Assembly (NCBI RefSeq): GCF_004785645.1
Contig: NZ_SRPE01000007.1
Coordinates: forward strand, 1-64,000
DNA from: Empedobacter tilapiae
GTDB lineage: Bacteria; Bacteroidota; Bacteroidia; Flavobacteriales; Weeksellaceae
Direction: 5' to 3'
Length of the DNA stretch: 64,000 bases
A program made the position numbers and the translations under genes. Position 1 is the first letter of the stretch. Each line of letters opens with the position of its first letter. A model generated the notes under the pieces. It was not told the origin of the DNA. It ran no database searches and saw only the letters and a list, made by a program, of their open reading frames with translations. Shown one piece after another: positions 10,799 to 18,407 of this stretch.

Positions 10799-11503
10799 AT
10801 GAACGAACTAAAAAATATATTAGAGAAAGCTGCAAAGCAATCAAACTTAGAAGAAAAATTATTGTTTTTAAATAATTATATAAACAATAAAATTGTTTTT
10901 TCTACAAGTTTTGGTTTTGAAGATCAAGTTATTTCTCATGCTATTTTAAGTCAAAAGTTAGATAAAATAGAAACTTTTACTTTAGATACAGGGCGAGTTT
11001 TTCAAGAGACGTATAATACGTGGAATAAAACTGAATTAAAGTATTTATCTAGAATAAAACCATTTTACCCACCAACAGAAGAGTTAGAAAAGTTTGTTGA
11101 AAAAAATGGGATTAATCCTTTCTACGATTCGATTGAACTAAGAAAACAATGTTGCTATATCAGAAAAGTAATTCCTCTGAATCGAGCTTTAAAAGAAGCT
11201 TCTGTTTGGATTACAGGTTTGAGAGCAGAACAATCGAATAATCGACATGACATGCATGAAATAGAGTTTGATGAAGAAAGACAATTATTCAAATTTAATC
11301 CTCTGATTGATTTTACAACAAAAGATTGTTTTGATTATTTAAAAAAGAACAGAGTTCCTTACAATCCATTACATGACAAAGGTTTTATAAGCATAGGTTG
11401 CGCTCCATGTACACGTGCTATAAATGAAGGTGAAGACTTTCGAGCTGGACGTTGGTGGTGGGAAGATCAAAGTAAAAAAGAATGTGGACTACACTCTAAA
11501 TAG
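10799..11503 (+). CDS. cysH: Assimilatory adenylyl-sulfate (APS) reductase
   Basis: Reduces activated sulfate to sulfite in sulfur assimilation. PAPS-reductase fold with VFSTSFGFEDQVISHA (nucleotide-binding SxxFGxED), LDTGR and WITGLRAEQ. The paired cysteines QCCYIRK and the GCAPCTRA motif are the four cluster ligands of the Fe-S type, which normally uses APS rather than PAPS. The C-terminal ECGLH supplies the catalytic cysteine. All key residues are present. The start is the ATG at 10799 (234 residues), set by the promoter. No other sulfur assimilation gene is next to it, which is unusual because cysH commonly sits with cysD/cysN. Confidence 0.9.
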   Translation: MNELKNILEKAAKQSNLEEKLLFLNNYINNKIVFSTSFGFEDQVISHAILSQKLDKIETFTLDTGRVFQETYNTWNKTELKYLSRIKPFYPPTEELEKFVEKNGINPFYDSIELRKQCCYIRKVIPLNRALKEASVWITGLRAEQSNNRHDMHEIEFDEERQLFKFNPLIDFTTKDCFDYLKKNRVPYNPLHDKGFISIGCAPCTRAINEGEDFRAGRWWWEDQSKKECGLHSK

Positions 11504-11530
11504 GTTCATGTGTTTATTTAATTTCAAGAG

Positions 11531-11559
11531 CTCAACTTACAGTTTAAGTTGAGTTTTTT
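11531..11559 (+). terminator. Terminator of the APS reductase gene
   Basis: Stem CTCAACTTA / TAAGTTGAG with a short loop and a six-base T run. Confidence 0.8.
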
Positions 11560-11586
11560 GTTTAATTTTACTTGACAAGTTTCATT

Positions 11587-12147
11587 ATGGAAATCGAGCA
11601 AATATTAAAACAAATTTCACCACTTTCATTACCATCTATTCAACAAATTGTAAATAGAATAGAATTGATTCATTTACCTAAAAATACTACCCTTTTAGAT
11701 GCAGAGAAAATTGAGAAAAAAGTATATTTTATAAAAAAAGGAATTGTTCGAGCGTATACATTAGATGATGGAAAAGAGATAACATTTTGGTTTGGAAAAG
11801 AAGGAAATTCTATTTTATCAATGAAAAGTTATGTAGAGAATAAGCCTAGTTATGAAACGATAGAATTATTAGAAGATTGTGAATTGTATGAGATCAATAT
11901 ATCTGATTTACAACTATTTTACGCTACTAATTTAGAGATTTCAAATTGGGGTAGAAAACTAGCTGAAATTGAATTAATAAAAACTGAAGAACGTTTTATT
12001 TCAAGACAATTGAGTACAGCTATTGATCGATATAAAAAATTATTAGTAGAAGATCCTAGTTTAATAAATCGAGTTCAACTTGGTTATGTAGCATCTTTTT
12101 TAGGAATTTCTCAAGTTACATTAAGTAGAATTCGAGCAGAGATATAA
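11587..12147 (+). CDS. Crp/Fnr family transcriptional regulator
   Basis: 187 residues from the ATG at 11587; the longest frame begins at a TTG five codons earlier with no support. The N-terminal half is a cyclic-nucleotide-binding-type beta roll (VYFIKKGIVRAYTLDDGKEITFWFG), without the conserved cAMP-binding Arg-Ser pair, so the ligand is unknown. The C-terminal helix-turn-helix (VQLGYVASFLGISQVTLSRIRAEI) has the form common in Bacteroidota. It lies 74 bases upstream of the small multidrug resistance gene on the same strand, so it probably controls that gene. Confidence 0.85.
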   Translation: MEIEQILKQISPLSLPSIQQIVNRIELIHLPKNTTLLDAEKIEKKVYFIKKGIVRAYTLDDGKEITFWFGKEGNSILSMKSYVENKPSYETIELLEDCELYEINISDLQLFYATNLEISNWGRKLAEIELIKTEERFISRQLSTAIDRYKKLLVEDPSLINRVQLGYVASFLGISQVTLSRIRAEI

Positions 12148-12221
12148 CCGAATTATTTTTTTACATATGTTAAAAAATAATATTTTTTTCTAATTCATCT
12201 TTGCAAAAAATATAAGTAAAT

Positions 12222-12548
12222 ATGAATTGGATTTTATTAGTTTTAGGAGGTTTATTCGAGGTTGGATTTACATCTTCTCTAGGAAAAGCAAAAGAAACAA
12301 CAGGAACAGAAATGTATGTATGGTATAGCTGTTTTGCTGTTTGCCTTGTTGTAAGTATGGTTTTATTAATTAAAGCAACTCAAACTTTACCTTTAGGAAC
12401 TGCATATGCTGTCTGGACTGGAATAGGGGCAGTAGGAACTGTTTTAATTGGAATTTTCGTATTCAAAGAACCTGCAAATTTTTGGAGAATTTTTTTCATT
12501 TTTACATTAATTAGTTCAATTGTAGGATTAAAATTTGTGTCAAACTAA
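12222..12548 (+). CDS. sugE: Small multidrug resistance protein, Gdx/SugE type
   Basis: 108 residues with four membrane helices, the standard size for the SMR family, which works as a dual-topology dimer in the inner membrane. The essential membrane glutamate is in LGGLFEVGFT near residue 13. The signature LPLGTAYAVWTGIGAVGT is that of the SugE/Gdx branch, whose members export guanidinium in exchange for protons, rather than the EmrE drug-export branch. I see no guanidine riboswitch upstream; the neighbouring Crp/Fnr regulator is the likelier control. Confidence 0.85.
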   Translation: MNWILLVLGGLFEVGFTSSLGKAKETTGTEMYVWYSCFAVCLVVSMVLLIKATQTLPLGTAYAVWTGIGAVGTVLIGIFVFKEPANFWRIFFIFTLISSIVGLKFVSN

Positions 12549-12621
12549 TTATTATAAATAGTACATTTTATGACAAAATGTCTTATTAATTGAAGTGTTT
12601 ATCAATAATGTAAAGTGGTAT

Positions 12622-12629
12622 TATTTTTG
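12622..12629 (+). promoter_or_regulatory. Possible -7 box for the DUF493 gene
   Basis: TATTTTTG matches TAnnTTTG, 24 bases before the ATG. No clear -33 element. Confidence 0.35.
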
Positions 12630-12653
12630 AAATAATAATATCAAAATATATTT

Positions 12654-12980
12654 ATGAATAATAATAGAGATTATACTTTCGAAGAAATACCTGATAGCTC
12701 TCATAATGAGCAAGACTTTTATGCAAAATTTAGAGAAAGGTTAGATGATGTACAAAAGTTTCCAGCAGATTATTTATTCAAATTTATTTATCCTTCAAAT
12801 GAGGAAACGATGAAAAGAATTAAAGATGTTTTTGCTGGTACAAATGCCGAATATGAATACAAAGCTTCTGCAAATAGAAAATATACATCAATTTCAATAA
12901 AATTATATATAATAGACGCTGATACAGTTATCAATTATTATAAAGAAGTTGCAAAAATAGAAGGAGTTATTATGCTATAA
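12654..12980 (+). CDS. DUF493 (YbeD-like) family protein
   Basis: 108 residues. After a short acidic leader, the protein fits the small ferredoxin-like DUF493 fold: DYLFKFIYPSNEETMKRIKDVF, then ASANRKYTSISIKLYIIDADTVINYYKEV and a closing GVIML. These proteins are often placed near lipoate genes in proteobacteria and may have a regulatory, ACT-like role, but here no such neighbour exists. Transcribed alone and followed directly by a terminator that overlaps its stop codon. Confidence 0.8.
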   Translation: MNNNRDYTFEEIPDSSHNEQDFYAKFRERLDDVQKFPADYLFKFIYPSNEETMKRIKDVFAGTNAEYEYKASANRKYTSISIKLYIIDADTVINYYKEVAKIEGVIML

Positions 12981-13012
12981 AAAAGCTGTCTTAAATAAGA
13001 CAGCTTTTTTAT
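12980..13012. terminator. Bidirectional terminator
   Basis: Stem AAAGCTGTCTTA with its complement, two-base loop, A and T runs on either side, between convergent genes. Confidence 0.85.
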
Positions 13013-13013
13013 T

Positions 13014-13586
13014 TTATCTCATTGTTTTTTCTATTCTTTTATCAGGAATTAGCCAAATTAAAGCAATTATACCATATACAATCACTCCAATTTCTGGCTT
13101 ATAAAATGAAATAATAATACCAAAAATATATCCAATACTTGAGCCTATTTCTTTTATATTCTGACTGACAGACTTTCCTATAATAGATTCCCTTCCTTCT
13201 TGTTTTACAGCAACTTTCTCTATAATCATAAAAGCAATACTACTCATTAAAAGAACAAATCCATAAAAAGCAACAGGAAAAGTTGAGTGAAAATTTTCTC
13301 CCATCCAACCAGTTGAAACAGGCAATAAGGACAACCAAAAAAGTAAATATAAATTACTCCATAATATTCCTCCATTAACTTTCTCAATTGCTTGAAAAAG
13401 ATGATGATGATTATTCCAATAAATTCCGACATAAATAAAACTAAATAAATAGTTTAAAAATTTTGGGAGATACGGTTTTAAACTCATTAAATCATCTCCT
13501 ATAGGGACTTTTAAATCTAAGACCATAATAGTAATAATGATAGCCAAAACGCCATCACTAAAGGCTTCTAATCGGTTAGTTGTCAT
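13014..13586 (-). CDS. TMEM175-like (DUF1211) potassium channel protein
   Basis: 190 residues with six membrane helices. The first helix carries the family signature RLEAFSDGVLAIIITIMVLD (the RxxxFSDG motif), which forms the selectivity gate of TMEM175 channels; bacterial members conduct potassium as tetramers. The HHHLF segment after helix 2 is also typical. Length and layout are normal for the single-repeat bacterial type. No promoter stands out upstream. Confidence 0.85.
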   Translation of the reverse strand: MTTNRLEAFSDGVLAIIITIMVLDLKVPIGDDLMSLKPYLPKFLNYLFSFIYVGIYWNNHHHLFQAIEKVNGGILWSNLYLLFWLSLLPVSTGWMGENFHSTFPVAFYGFVLLMSSIAFMIIEKVAVKQEGRESIIGKSVSQNIKEIGSSIGYIFGIIISFYKPEIGVIVYGIIALIWLIPDKRIEKTMR

Positions 13587-13746
13587 TATATTTAATTATA
13601 AATTTGAATGTAAAAATAATTATTTTTCGAAAATATTACATATTATTAATCCATTAACTACATGACATTTTTGATAGTATTCAATTGTTGTTTATTTGAA
13701 AATATCAAGTATATTTAATTATTATATAATTTGTCATTATAATAAA

Positions 13747-14304
13747 ATGGTTATGAATATCTTTATTGCAGTTTTAAGAGGGATAAATGTAAGTGGGAAG
13801 AAAATTATCAAAATGGATATTTTGACTAAACTTTTAGAAGAGCTTAATCTAGAAAATGTAACAACTTACGTACAAAGCGGAAATGCAGTATTTTCCTCAA
13901 ATTTAACAAATGTCAAAGAAATAGCAGATCTTATTCATGACAAAATACTTGAATCACTAAACTTTGAAGTTCCAGTCTTAATTCTTTCAATTAAAAAACT
14001 TAAAAATATTATAGAAAATAATCCTTTTTTGATGGATTTGAATATTGATAAGGAATTTTTACATTATACTTTTTTAGCAAATAAACCTTCAGAAATTAAT
14101 ACAGATAAAATTGAAAAAGTAAAGAATGAAGATGAACAATATTTTATTGTCGAAGATGTGGTTTATTTGTATTGTCCTTCTGGATATGGAAAAACGAAAT
14201 TAACTAATATTTTTTTTGAGAATTTACTAAATGTAAGTGCTACAACTCGTAATCAAAATACAACAACTGCTTTATTACAATTAGCTTTGATGAGAGAAAA
14301 TTAA
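13747..14304 (+). CDS. DUF1697 family protein
   Basis: About 185 residues. Opens with the family signature FIAVLRGINVSGKKIIKM and VTTYVQSGNAVFSS, and ends with the matching RNQNTTTALLQLALMRE. Structures from the family show a ferredoxin-like fold, but the function is unknown. I choose the ATG at 13747 (13753 is equally possible). The longer frame starting with TTG at 13696 would add 17 residues with no family match. A TTTG and a near -7 box (TATAATTTG, one base too long) overlap that extension. Confidence 0.8.
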   Translation: MVMNIFIAVLRGINVSGKKIIKMDILTKLLEELNLENVTTYVQSGNAVFSSNLTNVKEIADLIHDKILESLNFEVPVLILSIKKLKNIIENNPFLMDLNIDKEFLHYTFLANKPSEINTDKIEKVKNEDEQYFIVEDVVYLYCPSGYGKTKLTNIFFENLLNVSATTRNQNTTTALLQLALMREN

Positions 14305-14327
14305 AAAGAGAATTAAATTACAGATAT

Positions 14328-14366
14328 AAAAAAAACCGTTATTAATCAATTAATAACGGTTTTTTC
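14328..14366. terminator. Bidirectional terminator
   Basis: Long stem AACCGTTATTAAT and its complement, with A and T runs, between convergent genes. Confidence 0.85.
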
Positions 14367-14383
14367 TTATTTTCTAAATGAAG

Positions 14384-14944
14384 TTATTCAGCGATTAATT
14401 TATCTAATAAATCATTAATTTCTTTATCGTTCCAATCTCTTGTTTTTGTTTCTTTCAACACAACTTCACCTTTTTTATTTAAAATATACGTTGTTGGAAA
14501 AACCTTTGGTAACATATTATTCGAAATAGGACTATTTGGCTCATAAACTGGCATTGTATAATTATTTTTTTGTAAAAAAGGATTAAAAACAGTCGGTTTA
14601 TCTTGAATTGCAATCAATACAAATTTTACTTTTTGTCCTTTTGCTTCATACAATTTCTGAATGGTTGGCATTTCAGCAACACAAGGAGGACACCAGCTTC
14701 CCCAAAAATTTAGAAAAACAACTTCACCACTTTTCTTGAAATCAATCAAGTTTGTATTTGCAGCACCGTTATGACCAATTAAATCAATATCATAATCACT
14801 TTCTGTTAATTCTATCTCAGAACCAGCAACGTGGCTATTATCTTCCATTTTACTTTTAAAAAATGTACCGATTGGCGTAAACATAATAGCGACTAAAGCG
14901 ACAACTACAACGATGGCAAAAATAATTTGTTTATTTCCTTTCAT
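14384..14944 (-). CDS. Membrane-anchored thioredoxin-like protein (TlpA/ResA type)
   Basis: An N-terminal membrane anchor (IIFAIVVVVALVAIMF) holds a periplasmic thioredoxin domain. The active site is NFWGSWCPPCVAEMPTI, the WCPPC form found in TlpA and ResA, which reduce disulfides in extracytoplasmic proteins and in cytochrome c maturation. The cis-proline loop KVFPTTYILNKKGEVV is present. The longest frame begins with a TTG at 14983. I use the ATG at 14944 (186 residues), directly before the anchor (MKGNKQ). It lies 69 bases downstream of another thioredoxin-fold gene. Confidence 0.85.
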   Translation of the reverse strand: MKGNKQIIFAIVVVVALVAIMFTPIGTFFKSKMEDNSHVAGSEIELTESDYDIDLIGHNGAANTNLIDFKKSGEVVFLNFWGSWCPPCVAEMPTIQKLYEAKGQKVKFVLIAIQDKPTVFNPFLQKNNYTMPVYEPNSPISNNMLPKVFPTTYILNKKGEVVLKETKTRDWNDKEINDLLDKLIAE

Positions 14945-15013
14945 TTTTCTTTTCAATAAAATCTTACACAAAGATGCGAACAAATAACAAGTTGAACAAA
15001 TTGAAAAAAATGA

Positions 15014-15607
15014 TTAATTACCGATATTTTCGTCAATCAAATCTAAAATTTCATTTACAATATCTTCACCTTTATTGTTGTTATAATATTTTTGTAAATC
15101 TTCGTGAAAATCATCTGCTGAATATGTATCAGGATTACTTTTGAAACGCGCCAACATTTCCATTCCAGCTTGTGGACGAGGACCAAAACGGAAAGCTTCT
15201 TCATTTTCTTCATTCACTCCAATAATAATCGGAATAGAAGCTGCACCATTTGTTTTGTATTTTTCCATCAACTCCATGTTTTCATCACGTAAAACATAAT
15301 GCGTCGAAACTTGAAGTGCATTTGCCAATTTCTCCACAACAGGCAAAATTTGAGATGCATCTCCACACCAACCTTCTGTAATTACTAATAATTTTAAATT
15401 ATTTGCAGTTGATTTAACGCGTGTTTCTTGCGCAGGATTTAATTTGAATGTTTTAAAAATTCTGTTCATGCGTTGCAATCCCAAAGCATAATATTGTACA
15501 TATTCTTTCGGATCATCATTTTCTATTTCGTTTTCCAAATCATCTTCAACGCGTGTAATATAATCTTCGTATGATAAACCTTTGTTGATGTATTCTGTTA
15601 AATTCAT
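15014..15607 (-). CDS. Thioredoxin-family protein with a non-standard active site
   Basis: 197 residues, no signal peptide, so cytoplasmic. The C-terminal two thirds fit a thioredoxin fold (LKLLVITEGWCGDASQILPVVEKLA, then NGAASIPIIIGVNEE with the cis-proline). The active site reads WCGDAS instead of WCGPC: only the first cysteine is left, so it cannot form the usual CxxC disulfide. This is typical of the Thioredoxin_9-like family in Bacteroidota. A single-cysteine redox or peroxide role is possible. It has its own promoter, and the TlpA-like gene follows. Confidence 0.8.
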   Translation of the reverse strand: MNLTEYINKGLSYEDYITRVEDDLENEIENDDPKEYVQYYALGLQRMNRIFKTFKLNPAQETRVKSTANNLKLLVITEGWCGDASQILPVVEKLANALQVSTHYVLRDENMELMEKYKTNGAASIPIIIGVNEENEEAFRFGPRPQAGMEMLARFKSNPDTYSADDFHEDLQKYYNNNKGEDIVNEILDLIDENIGN

Positions 15608-15624
15608 TTGATTCTAATTTGTTA

Positions 15625-15632
15625 CAAATATA
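15625..15632 (-). promoter_or_regulatory. -7 box for the thioredoxin-family gene
   Basis: Minus-strand TATATTTG, an exact consensus match 17 bases before the ATG. No good -33 element at the right distance. Confidence 0.55.
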
Positions 15633-15718
15633 AAGCAATTTTACGAGCTTATTTTGTAACAACGATGACATTGTTTGTCGTTAAAATTTGGTAAATTGCG
15701 ACTTTCGAAAGTAGAAAA

Positions 15719-17824
15719 ATGTATCAAAATCCATTAAAAAAAACAATAGAATATTTAAAAGGTGCTGGACCTGAGCGTGCTAAAACATTGCAAAGTGAAT
15801 TCAGAATTTTTAGATACGAAGATTTGATACAACATTTTCCTTTTCGTTATGTTGATAAATCGAAATTCTATAAAATCTCTGAAATTTCATCAACAGCAGC
15901 CGAAATTCAATTGAAAGGTAAAATTGTTAGTTTAGAAGAAATTAACCAAGGAAAAGTAAAACGTTTGGTGGGGAAATTTCAAGATGGAACTGGAACTTTA
16001 GAATTGGTTTGGTTCAAAGTTTCTTCTTGGCAAAAGGAGAAATTGAGAAATGATCTTTTCAAAGAAGTTGTGATTTACGGAAAACCAAATGTATTCAATA
16101 ATAATTTCAGTATCACACATCCTGAAATTGAATTAGTTGAAGATGCGAAAAATATTCCGCTTGGATTATTTCCCGTTTATCCGAGTACTGAAAAGTTAAC
16201 GAAAAAAGGAATTACGAATCGTGTTCTTCAAAAAATGATGATGAATCTTTTTGCTGAAAATATCGATATTCCTGAGAATTTACCTTTAAATGTTCTCGAT
16301 CATTATAAATTAGTTGGAAGAAATGATGCGTTAAAAGCAATTCATTTTCCAAAAGATGTAACAGAATTAAATGCAGCGATTCGTCGACTGAAATTTGAAG
16401 AGTTTTTCTTCCTAAATCTTGCAAATCTCTCTCAAAAAGCAGTCAATAAACAAAAGAATAGAAGCAATCCCTTTCCAGAAATTGGTCATTATTTCAATAC
16501 ATTTTACAATGAATATTTACCTTTTGAATTGACAAATGCGCAGAAAAGAGTGATTAAAGAAATTCGTTTTGATCTTCGCCAACCTGCACAAATGAATCGT
16601 TTGTTACAAGGAGATGTTGGTTCTGGAAAAACGATGGTTGCATTATTAACGATGTTGATTGCAGTTGACAATGGTTTTCAGGCAGCTTTAATTGCACCAA
16701 CAGAAATTCTTGCACAACAACATTATGAGAGCATTACAGAATTGCTGAATGGTTTGGATATTTCGGTTGAATTATTAACGGGTTCAGTGACAAAGAAAAA
16801 ACGTCAACCAATTTTAGAAAATCTTGAAAATGGAAACCTTAAAATCATTATCGGGACGCATGCATTGTTAGAAGATAATGTGATTTTTCAGAATTTGGGA
16901 TTAGCTATTATTGATGAACAACATCGTTTTGGAGTTGCGCAACGTGCTAAATTTTGGAGAAAAGCTAAACTTCCGCCACATATTTTAGTAATGACAGCTA
17001 CACCAATTCCGCGTACACTTTCGATGACAATGTATGGTGATTTGGATGTTTCAGTGATCGATGAATTACCAAAAGGACGAAAACCAATTAAAACGCTTCA
17101 TAAAACGGATGCGCATCGTTTGAGTGTCTTCAAATTTATGAAAGATGAAATTGCGAAAGGTCGTCAAATTTATGTGGTTTATCCATTGATTGAAGAATCT
17201 GCAAAATTAGAATTGAAAGATTTGATGGATGGTTACGAGAGTATTTCTCGTGCTTTTCCGTTGCCAGAATATGGAATAAGTATTGTGCATGGTCGTCAAA
17301 ATCCTGCGGATAAAGAATTCGAAATGAATCGTTTCAAAAATAACGAAACTCAAATTTTGGTGGCTACAACTGTAATAGAAGTTGGTGTTAATGTGCCAAA
17401 TGCTTCGGTAATGATTATTGAAAATTCTGAACGTTTTGGACTTTCTCAATTGCATCAGCTTCGTGGTCGAGTAGGTCGTGGAGCGGAGCAATCGTATTGT
17501 ATTTTGATGACTGGAGCAAAGCTGAATGAAGTTTCGAAACGCCGTATACAAACGATGTGTCAAACAAATGATGGTTTTCAGGTAGCAGAAGTTGATTTGG
17601 AATTGCGTGGTCCTGGAGATATGATGGGAACGCAACAAAGTGGTGTTTTAAATCTTAAAATTGCTGATTTAGCGAAAGACAAAGAGGTTTTGTATGCAGC
17701 AAGAAAATGTGTAGAAGCTATTCTTTCACAAGATCCGACACTTTCTTCTCCGATTTATGACGCAACAAAAAAATATTTCATTGAAAATCATAAAGATAAA
17801 GTTGGTTGGAGTCAAATTTCTTAA
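15719..17824 (+). CDS. recG: ATP-dependent DNA helicase RecG
   Basis: Branch-migration helicase that remodels stalled forks and Holliday junctions. 701 residues, the normal size. An N-terminal wedge/OB region (residues about 1-230, with LKGKIVSLEEINQGKVKRL) precedes the helicase core: Walker A GDVGSGKTM near 299, the RecG-specific DEQHRFGVAQRAK near 400, TATPIPRTLSMTMYGD, VVYPLIEES, TTVIEVGVNVPNAS and LHQLRGRVGRG, then the C-terminal TRG region with LELRGPGDMMGTQQSG. All motifs look intact. Transcribed alone and divergent from the thioredoxin gene. Confidence 0.97.
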   Translation: MYQNPLKKTIEYLKGAGPERAKTLQSEFRIFRYEDLIQHFPFRYVDKSKFYKISEISSTAAEIQLKGKIVSLEEINQGKVKRLVGKFQDGTGTLELVWFKVSSWQKEKLRNDLFKEVVIYGKPNVFNNNFSITHPEIELVEDAKNIPLGLFPVYPSTEKLTKKGITNRVLQKMMMNLFAENIDIPENLPLNVLDHYKLVGRNDALKAIHFPKDVTELNAAIRRLKFEEFFFLNLANLSQKAVNKQKNRSNPFPEIGHYFNTFYNEYLPFELTNAQKRVIKEIRFDLRQPAQMNRLLQGDVGSGKTMVALLTMLIAVDNGFQAALIAPTEILAQQHYESITELLNGLDISVELLTGSVTKKKRQPILENLENGNLKIIIGTHALLEDNVIFQNLGLAIIDEQHRFGVAQRAKFWRKAKLPPHILVMTATPIPRTLSMTMYGDLDVSVIDELPKGRKPIKTLHKTDAHRLSVFKFMKDEIAKGRQIYVVYPLIEESAKLELKDLMDGYESISRAFPLPEYGISIVHGRQNPADKEFEMNRFKNNETQILVATTVIEVGVNVPNASVMIIENSERFGLSQLHQLRGRVGRGAEQSYCILMTGAKLNEVSKRRIQTMCQTNDGFQVAEVDLELRGPGDMMGTQQSGVLNLKIADLAKDKEVLYAARKCVEAILSQDPTLSSPIYDATKKYFIENHKDKVGWSQIS

Positions 17825-17931
17825 AATTTAACATAAAGGAAATGATTTGTATAATTTTTTGGTATAATTTATGTTTGTTTAAAAACAAATACAAAACACC
17901 GAATTTTATTAGAAACTTTTAATTTTATTAA

Positions 17932-17974
17932 TTGTGTTAAATAAAATTAACATTAAAAATTATTTTTAACACAA
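17932..17974. repeat. Inverted repeat upstream of the 54-residue gene
   Basis: Perfect 10-base arms (TTGTGTTAAA at 17932-17941, TTTAACACAA at 17965-17974) separated by 23 bases, ending 29 bases before the next start codon. It could be an operator or a long hairpin in the leader. The rest of the gap after recG shows only a small TTTGTTT/AAACAAA palindrome near 17874-17889. Confidence 0.4.
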
Positions 17975-18003
17975 CATTAGCGTCAACCAAAAAATTATAG
18001 ATT

Positions 18004-18168
18004 ATGATGTACACAAATTTAGAACTTATCAGAACTCCACAAGGAGTAGAGGTTGAAGGAAATTCACTATGGATGTTCAATCAGCATTTAAATTTAATGG
18101 TATTAATCACTAATGAATCGATAAAAATTAAACCTTCTATGTCTTTTCAACGATTTAGAAAAAATTAA
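18004..18168 (+). CDS. Small hypothetical protein (54 residues)
   Basis: A frame of 54 codons opens with two consecutive ATGs (18004 and 18007) and ends at TAA. The protein (starts MMYTNLELIRTPQGVEVEGN) has no membrane segment and no motif I know. Its strand-like middle (SLWMFNQHLNLMVLITN) and basic tail (SFQRFRKN) suggest a small folded protein. Support for a real gene comes from context: a strong terminator begins 14 bases after the stop and has no other gene to serve, and an inverted repeat lies just upstream. Confidence 0.55.
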   Translation: MMYTNLELIRTPQGVEVEGNSLWMFNQHLNLMVLITNESIKIKPSMSFQRFRKN

Positions 18169-18181
18169 GTAATATATCCTT

Positions 18182-18208
18182 AAAACCGCTAAATAAGCGG
18201 TTTTTTTA
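18182..18208 (+). terminator. Terminator of the small gene
   Basis: Stem AAAACCGCT(T) / AAGCGGTTTT with a four-base loop and a seven-base T run, right after the 54-residue frame. Confidence 0.85.
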
Positions 18209-18335
18209 TTTCTAAAATTCTTAATCATTTTTATTTATTCATTTATTGTGAAATAATATATCATCTTATTCTACCTTGTAAATAATTCAGTTCTAATTAT
18301 TATAAAAATTAATTATACTTTATAGATTTTATAGA

Positions 18336-18367
18336 TTTGATTTATAATTATAGCCGATTTAGTTTTG
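18336..18367 (+). promoter_or_regulatory. Full -33/-7 promoter of the catalase gene
   Basis: TTTG (18336-18339), 20 bases, TAGTTTTG (18360-18367). Transcription would start near 18373, giving a leader of about 35 bases. The rest of the gap upstream is AT-rich with nothing else recognisable. Confidence 0.7.
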
Positions 18368-18407
18368 CTCTGTCTTAAAATGATAAATAAAGAATAAAAC
18401 TATAATT

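Noticed and set aside
17207-17638. 143-codon minus-strand frame inside recG
   Set aside because: Antisense to conserved RecG helicase motifs; no independent signals.
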